DNA of 64,000 nt from Melioribacteraceae bacterium (lineage in GTDB: Bacteria > Bacteroidota > Ignavibacteria > Ignavibacteriales > Melioribacteraceae): the NCBI GenBank assembly GCA_019638015.1, contig JAHBUP010000001.1, positions 682,001-746,000 on the forward strand. Reading direction: 5' to 3'. Both the position numbers and the translations under genes were made by a program. Below the pieces are notes generated by a model, which was not told the DNA's origin, searched no databases, and saw only the letters and a program-made list of their open reading frames with translations. Shown piece after piece: positions 50,575 through 60,946 of this stretch (its first letter is position 1; the number at the start of each line of letters is the position of its first letter).

Positions 50575-52795
50575 ATGAAAAAGTACTGGATATCTTTTTC
50601 GCTTGTTATAATTATTTCCTTTGCGGTCTTAAGCTGGGTTGGTATAAGAATATATCAGGAAAAACCGCCGATCCCTGAAAAGTATGTTACGGAAAGCGGT
50701 GAACTGGTTTTTACAAAGTCCGATATACAACAAGGACAGAACATCTGGCAGGCTATGGGTGGTATGCAGCTTGGTTCAATTTGGGGGCACGGAAGCTATA
50801 TCGCTCCCGATTGGACGGCAGATTGGCTGCATCGTGAGGCAGTAATCGTATTAGATATCTGGTCCGAACAGAAGTACACACTCCCGTTTGAAAAATTATC
50901 CGATGAAAAAAAATCGGCTCTGCAAACAAGATTAATCAATTCTTTCAGAACAAATACTTATGATCCGCAAGCAGGCATTATCACGATAGACAATGCGCGT
51001 CTTACGGCAATCAAACAAAACACTGAACATTACAGCAACATATTCATAAACGGTAAAGATGAATATGCAATTCCCAAAAATTCATTAACTGATAATGAGA
51101 AAATCAGAAAACTAAATGCGTTCTTCTTCTGGAGCTCCTGGGCTGCATCAACCAACAGGATTGATGACAACGTAACTTAGACTAATAACTGGCCTCATGA
51201 AGAATTGGTTGGAAACGTTCCCACTCCGGATACTATTGTTTGGACGGGTGTAAGTATAATTTTGCTGCTGCTTGGTATCGGTGGAATGGCGTTATACTAT
51301 GCCGCCAACAAAGGTGAAGTTGAGCATACCCGGATACCGGCGGATGATCCTCTGCTCGGAGCCTTTATTACCCCATCGCAGAGAGCTATAGTTAAATATT
51401 TTTGGTTAGTCTCCGGTATGTTTCTACTTCAGATAATATTGGGACTTATTACTGCACACTACGGAGTAGAAGGAGGAGCATTTTACGGAATTCCGATTGC
51501 GGAAATCATTCCTTATGTAATTACAAGAACCTGGCATACGCAGTTAGGAATATTCTGGATTGCAACTGCATGGCTTGCTGCGGGATTATACATTGCTCCG
51601 GCTGTAAGCGGAGCTGAACCAAAAGGTCAAAGACTGGGAGTAAATATACTTTTCACAGCTCTGATATTTGTAGTTCTTGGTTCAATGGCTGGTCAATGGT
51701 TAAGCGTAAAAAATGTTCTTCCTGATGAACATTGGTTTTTATTCGGTCACAGCGGATATGAATATATAGATCTTGGGAGATTCTTCCAGATAGCATTACT
51801 TATAGGACTATTTCTCTGGTTGTTCTTAATAGTCCGCGCAATCAAACCAGCACTGCAAAAAAAAAGATGATCAGAAACCGATCCTTGTTCTGTTTCTCAT
51901 TTCAACAATTGCGATTGCAACCTTTTATGCTGCAGCTTTAATGTACGGAAAACACACAAACCTTGCCGTTGCAGAATACTGGCGCTGGTGGGTCGTACAT
52001 CTCTGGGTTGAAGGTTTCTTTGAAGTTTTTGCTACTGTTGTTATAGCTTTTCTCTTTGCAAGACTGCAATTAATTTCAATTAAAACAGCCGGACAGGCAA
52101 CGGTTTTTTCCGCTACCATCTTTTTATCAGGCGGCATTATTGGAACGCTTCACCATCTTTACTTTTCCGGAACACCAATGGTTGTACTTGCACTCGGCTC
52201 TGTATTTAGTGCTCTTGAAGTTGTTCCATTGTTGTTCGTGGGATATGAAGCATGGGAAAACATTAAACTTTCCCGCGCCAAAGAATGGGTGAGAAAGTAC
52301 AAATGGGCAATATATTTCTTTGTGTCTGTTGCATTCTGGAATATGCTTGGTGCCGGCTTATTCGGATTCATGATCAACCCGCCTATTGCTCTTTATTATA
52401 TGCAGGGATTAAATACAACTCCAGTCCATGCACATGCAGCCTTGTTCGGCGTTTATGGTATGCTTGGAATCGGTCTTATGTTATTCTGTTTCCGTGGAAT
52501 TATGCCTGATATGGAGTGGGACGAAAAACCGATTAAGTGGTCGTTCTGGTTACTTAACTTCGGTTTATTCGCAATGGTGGTTTTCAGCTTACTCCCGGTT
52601 GGACTGATGCAGACCTGGGCTTCTGTGGAACATGGTTACTGGTATGCAAGAAGTGCCGAGTTCTTACAGACTGAAACTATGCAAATGCTAAGATGGGCAA
52701 GAGCCTTAGGGGATACATTGTTTGGCATCGGTGTATTACTGCTTATTTATTTTGTGTATCAGTTTTCACTTAAATTTATAAAATCTAAAAAATAA
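50575..52795 (+). pseudogene. norZ: Quinol-dependent nitric oxide reductase, split by a stop and a frameshift
   Basis: The full product would be ~740 residues. The N-terminal cytochrome-c-like part is PIPEKYVTESGELVFTKSDI ... QQGQNIWQAMGGMQLGSIWGHGSY. Catalytic core motifs follow: RTWHTQLGIFWIATAWL, WWVVHLWVEGFFEVF, HHLYFSGTP and HAHAALFGVYGM. The reading frame is cut twice: TAG at 51178-51180, exactly where homologues read NVTYTNNWPHE, and a shift within an A9 run at 51857-51865, after which the third part continues (KKDDQKPILVLFLISTIAIA). All core ligands remain. Either a pseudogene, sequencing error, or slippage. Known role: reduces NO to N2O with quinol. Confidence 0.85.
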
Positions 52796-52814
52796 ACGAA
52801 GGAAGGTAAATACA

Positions 52815-53129
52815 ATGTCTGAAACAACAAAAAAAGAAATACTGATTGATGCAGTCGGATATCAAAATGGTACGATAGTAAGCAAACAAATTATTAAAAA
52901 GCCAAACGGAAACATTACACTTTTTGCGTTCGATAAAGATGAATCATTAACAGAGCATACATCACCTTACGAAGCAGTTGTTTATATGGTTGATGGTGAA
53001 ATGGAAATTAAGATTGGCGGAAATCCATACAATGTTAAAGCAGGAGAAATACTTGTTATGCCTGCAGATATTCCGCACGGATTAAAAGCAACCGTAAAAT
53101 CCAAAATGCTTTTGACTATGATTAAATAA
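52815..53129 (+). CDS. Cupin-domain protein
   Basis: 104 residues, almost wholly one small cupin (ESLTEHTSPYEAVVYMVDGEMEIKIGGNPYNVKAGEILVMPADIPHGLKA). Metal ligands His, Glu and His (EHT, YEAV, PHG) are seen. AAGGAAGG precedes the ATG 19 bp after the NO reductase, so the two are probably one operon. Confidence 0.75.
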   Translation: MSETTKKEILIDAVGYQNGTIVSKQIIKKPNGNITLFAFDKDESLTEHTSPYEAVVYMVDGEMEIKIGGNPYNVKAGEILVMPADIPHGLKATVKSKMLLTMIK

Positions 53130-53240
53130 TTAGTTTATTACATTTACGTTTATTAGCGGAATACTTGATTGAGATCACAAGTCAGAAATAATAAAAGTTT
53201 TACTTCTAAATGGCATTATAAAAAAAACATTAAATAAAAT

Positions 53241-54506
53241 ATGATTATGAAAAGATTATTATTTATAATCCTGTTATTAACAAGTCATGATTTTATTATT
53301 CCGCAAAAGCAGCTTACGCTTGAAGAGTGTTATGAAAAAGCGAGAATAAACTATCCGCTTATCAAACAGAAAGATTACAGTGCTAAAACAAAAGATTATA
53401 GTGTTAGCAATATTTGGAACGGATACTTCCCACAGATAACTCTTCTCGCACAAGCTTCATATCAATCGGATGTAACAGAGATTCCAATGTTATCACCCGG
53501 AATAGTAATTCAAAAACTCTCAAAAGATCAATATAAGGTTACTGTTGATGTAACCCAGACAATTTATGACGGCGGAATAATGGGAGCGCAAGCTGGTATT
53601 CAGGAATCTGTAAATGAAATTGATAATCAAAAAATTGAAATAGACCTATTAAAAATTAAAGAAAGAGTTACTCAAATTTATCTAGGCATTCTTCTTATTG
53701 AAGCTCAATTAAATCAAATTGATCTTGTGATAAATGATTTGACTGCCGGCATTTCAAAAATTGATGCTGCACACACAAATGGCACTGCAACTAGATCCGA
53801 TGTTGATGTTTTAAGAGCAGAGTTATTAAAGACAGAGCAGCGCAAAATTGAACTTAACTCTTCCCGCATATCTTATATAAATATGCTCAGTTTATTAATA
53901 AATGAAAAGTTGAATAAAGCAACCATTTTTTCTACTCCACCACAAATTAACTTTTTGGACGAAGAGATAACAAGACCTGAATTGAAGATGTACTCAGCTC
54001 AGAAAAATCTTATAGAAAATCAAAATGAGATCACTGTTTCCAAAATTGTTCCTAAAGCTAATTTGTTTTTTCAAGGTGGATACGGAAAACCTGGATTGAA
54101 TATGTTCATTAATGATTTTGATTGGTTTTATATAACCGGTATTCGATTTTCATGGTCACTATCAAATCTATACAGTTATGGAAATGAAAGTGAAATCAAT
54201 CAGTTAAATCTGCAAAGAATTGATGCTCAAACGGAAACATTTATGTTAAACACAAAGATCACGACTAATCAGCAGCTACTAGAAATTGATAAACTAAAAA
54301 AACTGATTGAGGTAGATAAGAGTATAATTGATTTAAGAACCTCAGTTAAAGAAACAGCGAAAGCAAAACTTAAATACGGAGTGATTACCTCAAACGACTA
54401 CATCCGTGATTTAAATGCGGAAGACACTGCAAAACAAAATTTAGAGATTCACAAAATTCAATTATTGCTTGCTCAGTATAATTACAAAATCACAACAGGT
54501 AATTAA
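53241..54506 (+). CDS. TolC-family outer-membrane efflux protein
   Basis: 421 residues with a signal peptide (RLLFIILLLTSHDFIIPQ) and two TolC-type repeats (LTLEECYEKARINYPLIKQKDYSAKTKDYSVSNIWNGYFPQITLLAQASY ... ISKIVPKANLFFQGGYGKPG ... TAKAKLKYGVITSNDYIRDLNAEDTAK). It would form the outer-membrane channel of the export system encoded by the next five genes. All six are co-directional with gaps from -1 to 20 bp. Confidence 0.85.
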   Translation: MIMKRLLFIILLLTSHDFIIPQKQLTLEECYEKARINYPLIKQKDYSAKTKDYSVSNIWNGYFPQITLLAQASYQSDVTEIPMLSPGIVIQKLSKDQYKVTVDVTQTIYDGGIMGAQAGIQESVNEIDNQKIEIDLLKIKERVTQIYLGILLIEAQLNQIDLVINDLTAGISKIDAAHTNGTATRSDVDVLRAELLKTEQRKIELNSSRISYINMLSLLINEKLNKATIFSTPPQINFLDEEITRPELKMYSAQKNLIENQNEITVSKIVPKANLFFQGGYGKPGLNMFINDFDWFYITGIRFSWSLSNLYSYGNESEINQLNLQRIDAQTETFMLNTKITTNQQLLEIDKLKKLIEVDKSIIDLRTSVKETAKAKLKYGVITSNDYIRDLNAEDTAKQNLEIHKIQLLLAQYNYKITTGN

Positions 54507-54526
54507 AGATTATAATAGAGATAAAT

Positions 54527-55426
54527 ATGAAAAACAAATTATTAAACATTTTCCTTATTCTGATTACAACTTTGTTACTAGCCTGCTCAAGCGGCAATGA
54601 AAATTTCGATGCAACCGGAACATTTGAATCAGAAGAAATTATAGTTTCATCGGAAGCGATGGGAAAACTTGTAATGTTTCAGGTAGAAGAAGGCATGCAG
54701 TTTAAAGAAAATCAAATTGTTGGAGTGGTTGACACAACACAACTACATCTTAAGAAAAAGCAATTGCTATCATCAATAACTGCCGTCTTGAGTAAACAGC
54801 CTGATATTAGCGCTCAACTTGCTGCTCTTCAAAAACAAATTGAAACTACAGAAATTGAAAGAAAGAGATTTGAAAATCTCGTAAGTTTAGATGCCGCAAC
54901 TACAAAACAACTTGATGATATAAACTCACAGTTAGAAGTTTTAAACAAGCAATACACTGCAACCAAATCCAGTTTAACAATCACAAAACAAGGGATACAA
55001 AGTGAAACTCTTCCGCTAAACGCACAAGTAGAACAGATTGAAGATCAAATAAAAAAAAGTATTATAAAAAATCCAATTAATGGAACGGTTTTAACACAAT
55101 ACGCTAAACAAGATGAGATTACTTCAAATGGCAAGGCGCTTTACAAAATTGCTAATCTTTCTGAAATGACTTTACGAGCCTACGTTGATGGCGATCAATT
55201 GGGGCAGCTAAAGCTTGGTCAGAAAGTTAAAGTTTATGTTGATAAAGGTGAAGGTGAACAAAAAGAATTGAGTGGAGAAATTTATTGGGTCTCTTCAAAA
55301 GCTGAGTTCACTCCAAAAACGATCCAAACAAAAGATGAACGTGCAAATCTTGTTTATGCAATCAAAGTAAAAGTAATGAACGACGGTTATCTAAAAATTG
55401 GTATGTACGGAGAAATAAAATTTTAA
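54527..55426 (+). CDS. HlyD-family periplasmic adaptor (lipoprotein)
   Basis: 299 residues with a lipoprotein signal (FLILITTLLLAC). A barrel-sandwich split (ATGTFESEEIIVSSEAMGKLVMFQVEEGMQFKENQIVGVVD ... IIKNPINGTVLTQYAKQDEITSNGKALYKIANL) flanks a coiled coil (LAALQKQIETTEIERKRFENLVSLDAATTKQLDDINSQLEVLNKQY). It links the inner-membrane ABC transporter to the TolC channel. 20 bp after the TolC gene. Confidence 0.85.
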   Translation: MKNKLLNIFLILITTLLLACSSGNENFDATGTFESEEIIVSSEAMGKLVMFQVEEGMQFKENQIVGVVDTTQLHLKKKQLLSSITAVLSKQPDISAQLAALQKQIETTEIERKRFENLVSLDAATTKQLDDINSQLEVLNKQYTATKSSLTITKQGIQSETLPLNAQVEQIEDQIKKSIIKNPINGTVLTQYAKQDEITSNGKALYKIANLSEMTLRAYVDGDQLGQLKLGQKVKVYVDKGEGEQKELSGEIYWVSSKAEFTPKTIQTKDERANLVYAIKVKVMNDGYLKIGMYGEIKF

Positions 55427-55432
55427 AATTTT

Positions 55433-56347
55433 ATGAATGCAATCGAAGCAAAAAATATTACAAAAACTTATTCTGCTAAAAAGAACCTTGTTACAGCCGT
55501 TGATGATGTTTCATTTTCTGTCGCTGAAGGTGAATTGTTTGGATTAATCGGACCGGATGGTGCAGGCAAAACATCAATCTTTAGAATTCTGACAACCGTG
55601 TTGTTTGCTGATAAAGGTAACGCAGCCGTGATGGGTTCTGATGTAGTTAAAGACTATGCAGCGATTAGAAACATGGTTGGTTATATGCCGGGACGATTTT
55701 CACTCTATCAGGATTTAACTGTAGAAGAAAATCTCAATTTTTTTGCAACGATTTTTAATACAACTGTTAAAGCGAACTATGATTTAATTTCTGATATTTA
55801 TAAGCAGCTCGAACCATTTAAAACAAGGCGTGCCGGTAAACTTAGCGGAGGGATGAAACAGAAACTTGCTCTCAGCTGTGCACTAATCCATAAACCTAAA
55901 GTTCTTTTTCTTGATGAACCAACGACCGGTGTTGATCCCGTTTCACGAAAAGAATTCTGGGAAATGTTAAAGCGATTGAAAGCTCAAGGCATCAGTATTC
56001 TTGTTTCAACTCCATATATGGATGAAGCAAATCTGTGCGACAGAATTGCTCTCATTCAAACAGGCAAAATTTTAGAAATTGATACTCCACTAAATATTGT
56101 TAATAGATTTGATAAAAATATTTACGCTGTAAAATCAAAGAGTATGTTTAATCTTTTAAACGATTTGCGGGCTTATTCTAAAACAGAATCCTGCTTTGCA
56201 TTTGGGCAGTATCATCATCTCGTATTAAAGGAAGAGAATCCGGATATGAATGATTTAAAATCATTTTTGAAAGATCACACTGAACTTAAGATCACTCAAA
56301 TCGAACCAAATATTGAAGACCGCTTTATGCAGTTGATGAGAAGGTAA
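55433..56347 (+). CDS. ABC transporter ATP-binding protein
   Basis: 304 residues. Walker A GPDGAGKTS, Q-loop region VGYMPGRFSLYQDLTVEENL, signature LSGGMKQKLAL, Walker B VLFLDEPTTGVDP and switch His missing (ILVSTPYMDE has Pro/Tyr where many have H). The first of two tandem ATPase genes serving the ABC-2 permeases downstream, as in YbhF-type exporters where both are fused. Seven bases after the adaptor gene. Confidence 0.87.
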   Translation: MNAIEAKNITKTYSAKKNLVTAVDDVSFSVAEGELFGLIGPDGAGKTSIFRILTTVLFADKGNAAVMGSDVVKDYAAIRNMVGYMPGRFSLYQDLTVEENLNFFATIFNTTVKANYDLISDIYKQLEPFKTRRAGKLSGGMKQKLALSCALIHKPKVLFLDEPTTGVDPVSRKEFWEMLKRLKAQGISILVSTPYMDEANLCDRIALIQTGKILEIDTPLNIVNRFDKNIYAVKSKSMFNLLNDLRAYSKTESCFAFGQYHHLVLKEENPDMNDLKSFLKDHTELKITQIEPNIEDRFMQLMRR

Positions 56348-56357
56348 TTTCAGAAAG

Positions 56358-57107
56358 ATGACATCAGAAAAAGAAATAGTTATAAAAACTGATAAGCTCA
56401 CAAAAAAGTTTGGTGATTTTATTGCCGCCAATGAAATTACTTTTGAAGTTTTAAAAGGTGAGATATTTGGATTTCTTGGTGCAAATGGTGCAGGCAAAAC
56501 GACTGCAATGAAAATGTTAATCGGAATTTCAAAGCCAAGCAGCGGCAATGCAACTATAGCAGGTTTTGATATTTACAAAGAAACTGAAAAGATTAAAAAA
56601 AGCATTGGTTATATGAGTCAGAAATTTTCTTTGTACGAAGATATGACCATCAACGAAAACATTCAATTGTTTGGCGGGATATATGGATTATCCGATGATG
56701 AAATTGAAAAAAGACGCAGTGAACTTATCAATAAACTAAATTTGCAAAATGAAGCTGATAAATTAGTTGCTTCATTGCCGCTTGGATGGAAACAAAAACT
56801 TGCATTCAGCATCGCAATATTTCATACTCCGAAGATTGTTTTCTTAGACGAACCCACTGGAGGTGTTGATCCAATTACACGAAGACAATTCTGGGATATG
56901 ATTTATGAAGCTTCACATAACGGAATAACAGTTTTTGTAACTACACATTATATGGACGAAGCGGAGTATTGTGATCGTGTTTCCATTATGGTTGATGGTG
57001 TAATAAAAGCTCTTGATTCACCAGCAGGTTTAAAGAAACAATATAATGCTAACTCGATGGATGAAGTATTTATTATGCTTGCACGCGGAGCCAAACGTGG
57101 AGAATAA
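56358..57107 (+). CDS. ABC transporter ATP-binding protein (second subunit)
   Basis: 249 residues. Walker A GANGAGKTT, YMSQKFSLYEDMTINENI, Walker B IVFLDEPTGGVDP and H-loop VTTHYMDE. The signature is altered to SLPLGWKQKLAF instead of LSGGQ; such substitutions are usual in this YbhF-type half. It pairs with the preceding ATPase. Ten bp between the genes. Confidence 0.87.
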   Translation: MTSEKEIVIKTDKLTKKFGDFIAANEITFEVLKGEIFGFLGANGAGKTTAMKMLIGISKPSSGNATIAGFDIYKETEKIKKSIGYMSQKFSLYEDMTINENIQLFGGIYGLSDDEIEKRRSELINKLNLQNEADKLVASLPLGWKQKLAFSIAIFHTPKIVFLDEPTGGVDPITRRQFWDMIYEASHNGITVFVTTHYMDEAEYCDRVSIMVDGVIKALDSPAGLKKQYNANSMDEVFIMLARGAKRGE

Positions 57108-57113
57108 TATTTA

Positions 57114-58217
57114 ATGAAACAATTAATAACATTTATTCAAAAAGAATTTCATCACATACTGCGAGATACTCGTTCTATGTTGGTTTTGATTGGTTTGCCG
57201 ATTGTTCAGCTGCTTCTCTTTGGTTTTGCTATTACAACCGAAGTGCGCAATGCGAATATTGCCATACTGGATAATTCAAAGGATGAAGTCACGCAAAGTA
57301 TCATAACTAAAATAGAAAGTTCTCAGTATTTTGATATAGACCGAACTATTACATCAAATGCTCAAATTGAAAAAGCATTTAAAACCGGAAAAATAAAACT
57401 GGCTATCGTATTTCAGCAAAACTTTCAAAATGAATTGTCACATTCAAACAAGGCACAGCTTCAAATAATAGCAGACGCAACTGATCCAAATCAGGCAACT
57501 ACTCTTACAAATTATATTAGTTCGATTGTAAGAAACTATCAAAATGAATTGAATCAACAAAAAAAAACCCCATACACTATCAAATCAGAAATGCGGATGC
57601 TTTATAATCCACAATTAAAAGGCGCTTATACTTCTGTACCTGGTGTAATGGGAATGATTCTTTTACTAATCTCTGCTATGATGACTTCAATTGCAATCGT
57701 AAGAGAAAAAGAATTGGGCACAATGGAAATACTTCTTGTTTCACCAATGCAACCAGGGCTCGTGGTCATCAGCAAAGTAATTTCATACTTTATAATATCT
57801 CTAATAAATGTCGCAACTATTTTAATATTAAGTGTATTTGTGCTTGGTCTTCCAATCGAGGGTAGTTTGTTCTTACTAATTGCTTCTACAATTATTTATA
57901 TTTTTTGTGCATTATCACTCGGGATTCTAATTTCAACTGTTACAGAAACACAGCAAGCAGCAATGTTAATTTCGCTCCTTGGTTTAATGCTTCCTGTTGT
58001 AATGTTAAGTGGTTATGCCTATCCAATTGCAAATATGCCAACTATTCTGCAAATACTATCAAATATGGTTCCTGCAAAATGGTACATCATAATCGTAAAA
58101 AATGTAATGATAAAGGGAATAGGCATAGAACTAGTCTGGAAAGAAATTTTAATTCTATTGGCTATGACAGCTACTTTTTTAATAATCAGCATAAAAAGAT
58201 TTAAGATCAGGTTATAA
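57114..58217 (+). CDS. ABC-2 type permease, YbhS/YhhJ-like
   Basis: 367 residues. An N-terminal helix (SMLVLIGLPIVQLLLFGFAI), a periplasmic domain (ITTEVRNANIAILDNSKDEVTQSIITKIESSQYFDI...), then five membrane helices (GVMGMILLLISAMMTSIAIVREKELGTMEILLVSPM ... LGILISTVTETQQAAMLISLL). The pattern EKELGTMEILLVSPM is standard for drug-export ABC-2 permeases. The stop overlaps the next start by one base. Confidence 0.87.
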   Translation: MKQLITFIQKEFHHILRDTRSMLVLIGLPIVQLLLFGFAITTEVRNANIAILDNSKDEVTQSIITKIESSQYFDIDRTITSNAQIEKAFKTGKIKLAIVFQQNFQNELSHSNKAQLQIIADATDPNQATTLTNYISSIVRNYQNELNQQKKTPYTIKSEMRMLYNPQLKGAYTSVPGVMGMILLLISAMMTSIAIVREKELGTMEILLVSPMQPGLVVISKVISYFIISLINVATILILSVFVLGLPIEGSLFLLIASTIIYIFCALSLGILISTVTETQQAAMLISLLGLMLPVVMLSGYAYPIANMPTILQILSNMVPAKWYIIIVKNVMIKGIGIELVWKEILILLAMTATFLIISIKRFKIRL

Positions 58218-59335
58218 TGAGAACACTAAAATTTTTATTAAGAAAAGAATTTTTACAAATCTTTCGTGATAAACTTATCCTAAGAATGATTTTAGCTTTA
58301 CCGGTTATCCAACTTATTCTGCTTCCATATGCTGCAACTTATGAGATTAAGAATATTACACTTAGCGTTGTTGATAATGATCATTCCGAATATTCAAGAA
58401 AGCTTATTAATAATTTTACTTCTTCCGGATATTTCCAACTTGTAGATTATTCTAAAACATACGCTGATGCATTAGATCAGGTTGAAAAGGATAAAGCGGA
58501 TTTGATTGTTGAAATTCCAAAAGGATTTGAACGAGATCTTATAAGAGATAATGAAACAATAGTTTTGTTTGCTGCAAATGCAATAAGCGGACAAACTGCC
58601 GGACTGGCTGTAGCTTATGCTAATACTATATTAAGAGATTTTAATAATGATGTGCGTATCCAATGGACGCAGCAATCACGTTTAAATGCCATTCCTGTTA
58701 TAGATATTACAAGTTCTAATTGGTTTAACCCACAAATGGATTATAAATTGTTCATTGTCCCGGGAGTGCTGGCGCTGCTTGTTACTTTGGTGGGCTTCCT
58801 GATGGCATCATTAAACATTGTAAAAGAAAAAGAGATTGGAACAATAGAACAGCTTAATGTTTCACCAATAAAAAAATATCAATTCATTTTAAGTAAACTA
58901 ATCCCATTTTGGGTACTTGGTTTTGTCGTTTTGATCATTGGATTTATTATCAGCTTAATACTTTATGGAATCTATCCCGAAGGAAGTTTCTGGGTTGGAT
59001 CTCTTTTTGCGGGTATATACTTAATTGCACTGCTCGGGTTTGGTTTGCTAACTTCAATCTATGCAGATACACAGCAGCAAGCAATGTTTATAGCTTACTT
59101 CTTTATGCTAATATTTATTTTGCTTGGCGGATTGTTTTCGCCAATTGAAAACATGCCGGATTGGGCACAATATTTAACTTATATTAATCCAGTTCGCTAT
59201 TTGATTGAGGCAATGAGAATGATAGTACTAAAGGGCAGCGGTTTTTGGGATTTGCGTTATCACTTTTTAATAGTAACTGGTTTTGCAATCGTATTTAATG
59301 GATTAGCAATTTGGAATTATAAAAAGACTATATAA
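58217..59335 (+). CDS. ABC-2 type permease, YbhR-like
   Basis: 372 residues of the same architecture as its neighbour: LRMILALPVIQLILLPYAATYEIKNITLSVVDNDHSEYSRKLIN, then LVGFLMASLNIVKEKEIGTIEQLNVSPI and further helices ending IWNYKKTI. The two permeases probably form a heterodimer exporting a drug or lipid-like compound. This is the last operon gene; the nearest regulator is the TetR gene 590 bp downstream. Confidence 0.87.
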   Translation: MRTLKFLLRKEFLQIFRDKLILRMILALPVIQLILLPYAATYEIKNITLSVVDNDHSEYSRKLINNFTSSGYFQLVDYSKTYADALDQVEKDKADLIVEIPKGFERDLIRDNETIVLFAANAISGQTAGLAVAYANTILRDFNNDVRIQWTQQSRLNAIPVIDITSSNWFNPQMDYKLFIVPGVLALLVTLVGFLMASLNIVKEKEIGTIEQLNVSPIKKYQFILSKLIPFWVLGFVVLIIGFIISLILYGIYPEGSFWVGSLFAGIYLIALLGFGLLTSIYADTQQQAMFIAYFFMLIFILLGGLFSPIENMPDWAQYLTYINPVRYLIEAMRMIVLKGSGFWDLRYHFLIVTGFAIVFNGLAIWNYKKTI

Positions 59336-59577
59336 CAAATAAAAAGATTGACAATGAATAGTTCTCAATTAAAAACTATCGCGAATATTTTTAATCGCTT
59401 TAAATGGATTTATAAGTAGTGTAATAATTGCAACTAATAAAGGGAATTCACAGACTATAAAATTTCATAAAAGTTATTGATGTAACAAGTCAAATTGCTG
59501 ATGAAAAAAAAGTTAATTTGTGTTTGAAGGTGAAAGAAGAAAAATTGCACAACTAACATTAAGAAAAAAGATAAGTT
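59336..59577. other. Non-coding gap after the export operon
   Basis: About 240 bases. The stretch 59455-59550, in one frame, reads FIKVIDVTSQIADEKKVNLC-like text, but it has no start and several stops, so it seems a gene scrap. No promoter assigned. Confidence 0.35.
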
Positions 59578-59893
59578 ATGAAATCTAAATTTATTGCCGT
59601 TGCTTTTATTTTGGTATCAACAAGTTTTAACTTGTTTGCACAACCAAAAGATAACTATTCGTTACCCTCCAGACTTTCCCTTAACCAAAGTTTAACATCT
59701 AGTGACACACATAAAACTTTATTAGATGTTGAAAAAAATATTGGTTGCCGGTAGTTGAGATTGTTGAGCTTAATTTTAGCGAATGGGCTTATAGCAGGTA
59801 TTTAACAAGTCACGGATGGTCAACAATTAGTCGGGAGTCGATAAAAAATAATTTTAAACTTGACAAAAGGCATCTTCCAAACTATATTTGTTA
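59578..59893 (+). pseudogene. Decayed DUF3943 paralogue
   Basis: The ATG at 59578 starts KSKFIAVAFILVSTSFNLFA (signal peptide) and ends at a TAG near 59753. A frame shift then gives YWLPVVEIVELNFSEWAYSR and YLTSHGWSTISRESIKNNF, which match YWLPAAQIIGLNFGVWGYSKYLTSEGWSNISWETIKNNF (in two parts) of the intact protein at 60947. The C-terminal three quarters are missing. Confidence 0.8.
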
Positions 59894-59909
59894 GTGAGTG
59901 TTAACTAAC
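59890..59909. promoter_or_regulatory. TetR-type operator, copy 1
   Basis: GTTAGTGAGTGTTAACTAAC, an imperfect palindrome with GTTAGT/ACTAAC ends, 17 bp before the TetR start. A copy with 19 of 20 bases identical follows the gene at 60535. Confidence 0.75.
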
Positions 59910-59926
59910 ATAATGCAGGGAAAAAG

Positions 59927-60514
59927 ATGGCTCGTTTAAGTACAGAAGAAAGACAGATATTAATCATTGATGAAGCGATCAAAATAATTCATGAGCTGGG
60001 TTATCAAGCTTTTTCTATTAGAGAACTTTCCAAAAGGGTTGGAATAAGTGAACCAGCAATTTATAGGCATTTTCTTAACAAAGAGGATATTGTTTTAGGA
60101 ATTCTGGGGCGGTTTAATGAGTTTGATTTGAGCCTATTTCAGGAAATAAAGAAGTATGAAAAACCGATAGAAAAGATAAATAGATTTGTACGATATCATT
60201 TTGAATTCCTGGAAAAAAATCCGGGTATGACATCTATAATCTTTGCTGAGGAGATATTTAACCAGAGTGATTTGTTGAGAGAGAAGATGCTTGCGATTAT
60301 TGAAAGAAGGAAAAAATTAATTAAAAGTATTTTTGACGAGGCACAAGCAAAGAAACTGGTAATTGAAGTGGAAACAAATGAATTAGTAAAGATAATTCTG
60401 GGATTTATTCGTATGGTTATATTGGAATGGAGAATGAGTGGTTTTTCTTCCTCGCTTTCACAAAGCGGGAAGAAAGCAGTTAATACAATTGAGAAATTAT
60501 TAGCTATCAAATGA
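59927..60514 (+). CDS. TetR/AcrR-family transcriptional regulator
   Basis: 195 residues. The N-terminal HTH (IIDEAIKIIHELGYQAFSIRELSKRVGISEPAIYRHFLNKEDIVLGIL) is textbook TetR. A helical ligand domain follows (FVRYHFEFLEKNPGMTSIIFAEEIF ... IILGFIRMVILEWRMSGFS), without recognised ligand. GTTAGTGAGTG-type operators lie on both sides, suggesting that it represses itself and the transposase/DUF3943 region behind it. The export operon upstream may be another target, but no copy of the site was seen before it. Confidence 0.88.
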   Translation: MARLSTEERQILIIDEAIKIIHELGYQAFSIRELSKRVGISEPAIYRHFLNKEDIVLGILGRFNEFDLSLFQEIKKYEKPIEKINRFVRYHFEFLEKNPGMTSIIFAEEIFNQSDLLREKMLAIIERRKKLIKSIFDEAQAKKLVIEVETNELVKIILGFIRMVILEWRMSGFSSSLSQSGKKAVNTIEKLLAIK

Positions 60515-60534
60515 AATATATTTTTAAAATAATT

Positions 60535-60554
60535 GTTAGTGAATGTTAACTAAC
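60535..60554. promoter_or_regulatory. TetR-type operator, copy 2
   Basis: GTTAGTGAATGTTAACTAAC, differing from copy 1 in one base, 20 bp after the TetR stop. It could control the gene at 60947. Confidence 0.75.
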
Positions 60555-60655
60555 GTAAATGAGATTGTTAACTGTCAGAGGATATTGGACAAAAAAGGTG
60601 TTGAAATTAAGAGATGGTTTTAAGATAACCCGATGAGAAGCAGAGGAGTAGAACC

Positions 60656-60913
60656 GTGGGAAGTAATCAGAGTACAGAATCGATAGTAAAAGAAATAAAA
60701 CGTAGGACCAGAAAGAAGTATTCCAATAAGGAGAGGATCTGGTTAGTACTCGAAGGTCTGCAAGTAGAGTTAAGTATTTCAGGGCTGTTCCGCAAAGTAG
60801 GACTTAACCCTAATAAAATATACTACGAGTGGAGCGATGAATTTTTAGAAGCGGGATTTGAAAAAATAACTCGGTTTTACAATTCTTTCGTGCATGGTGG
60901 CTGGGTTGTTTAA
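60656..60913 (+). pseudogene. Truncated IS3-type transposase OrfA
   Basis: 85 residues from a GTG: NQSTESIVKEIKRRTRKKYS then NKERIWLVLEGLQVELSISG, LFRKVGLNPNKIYYEWSDEF: the IS3-family OrfA HTH domain. After EFLEAGFEK the sequence diverges (ITRFYNSFVHGGWVV), and no OrfB follows. An insertion-sequence remnant between the TetR and DUF3943 genes. Confidence 0.7.
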
Positions 60914-60946
60914 AAAAGATAATTTGAAATATGTTAAGGTGTTCGT

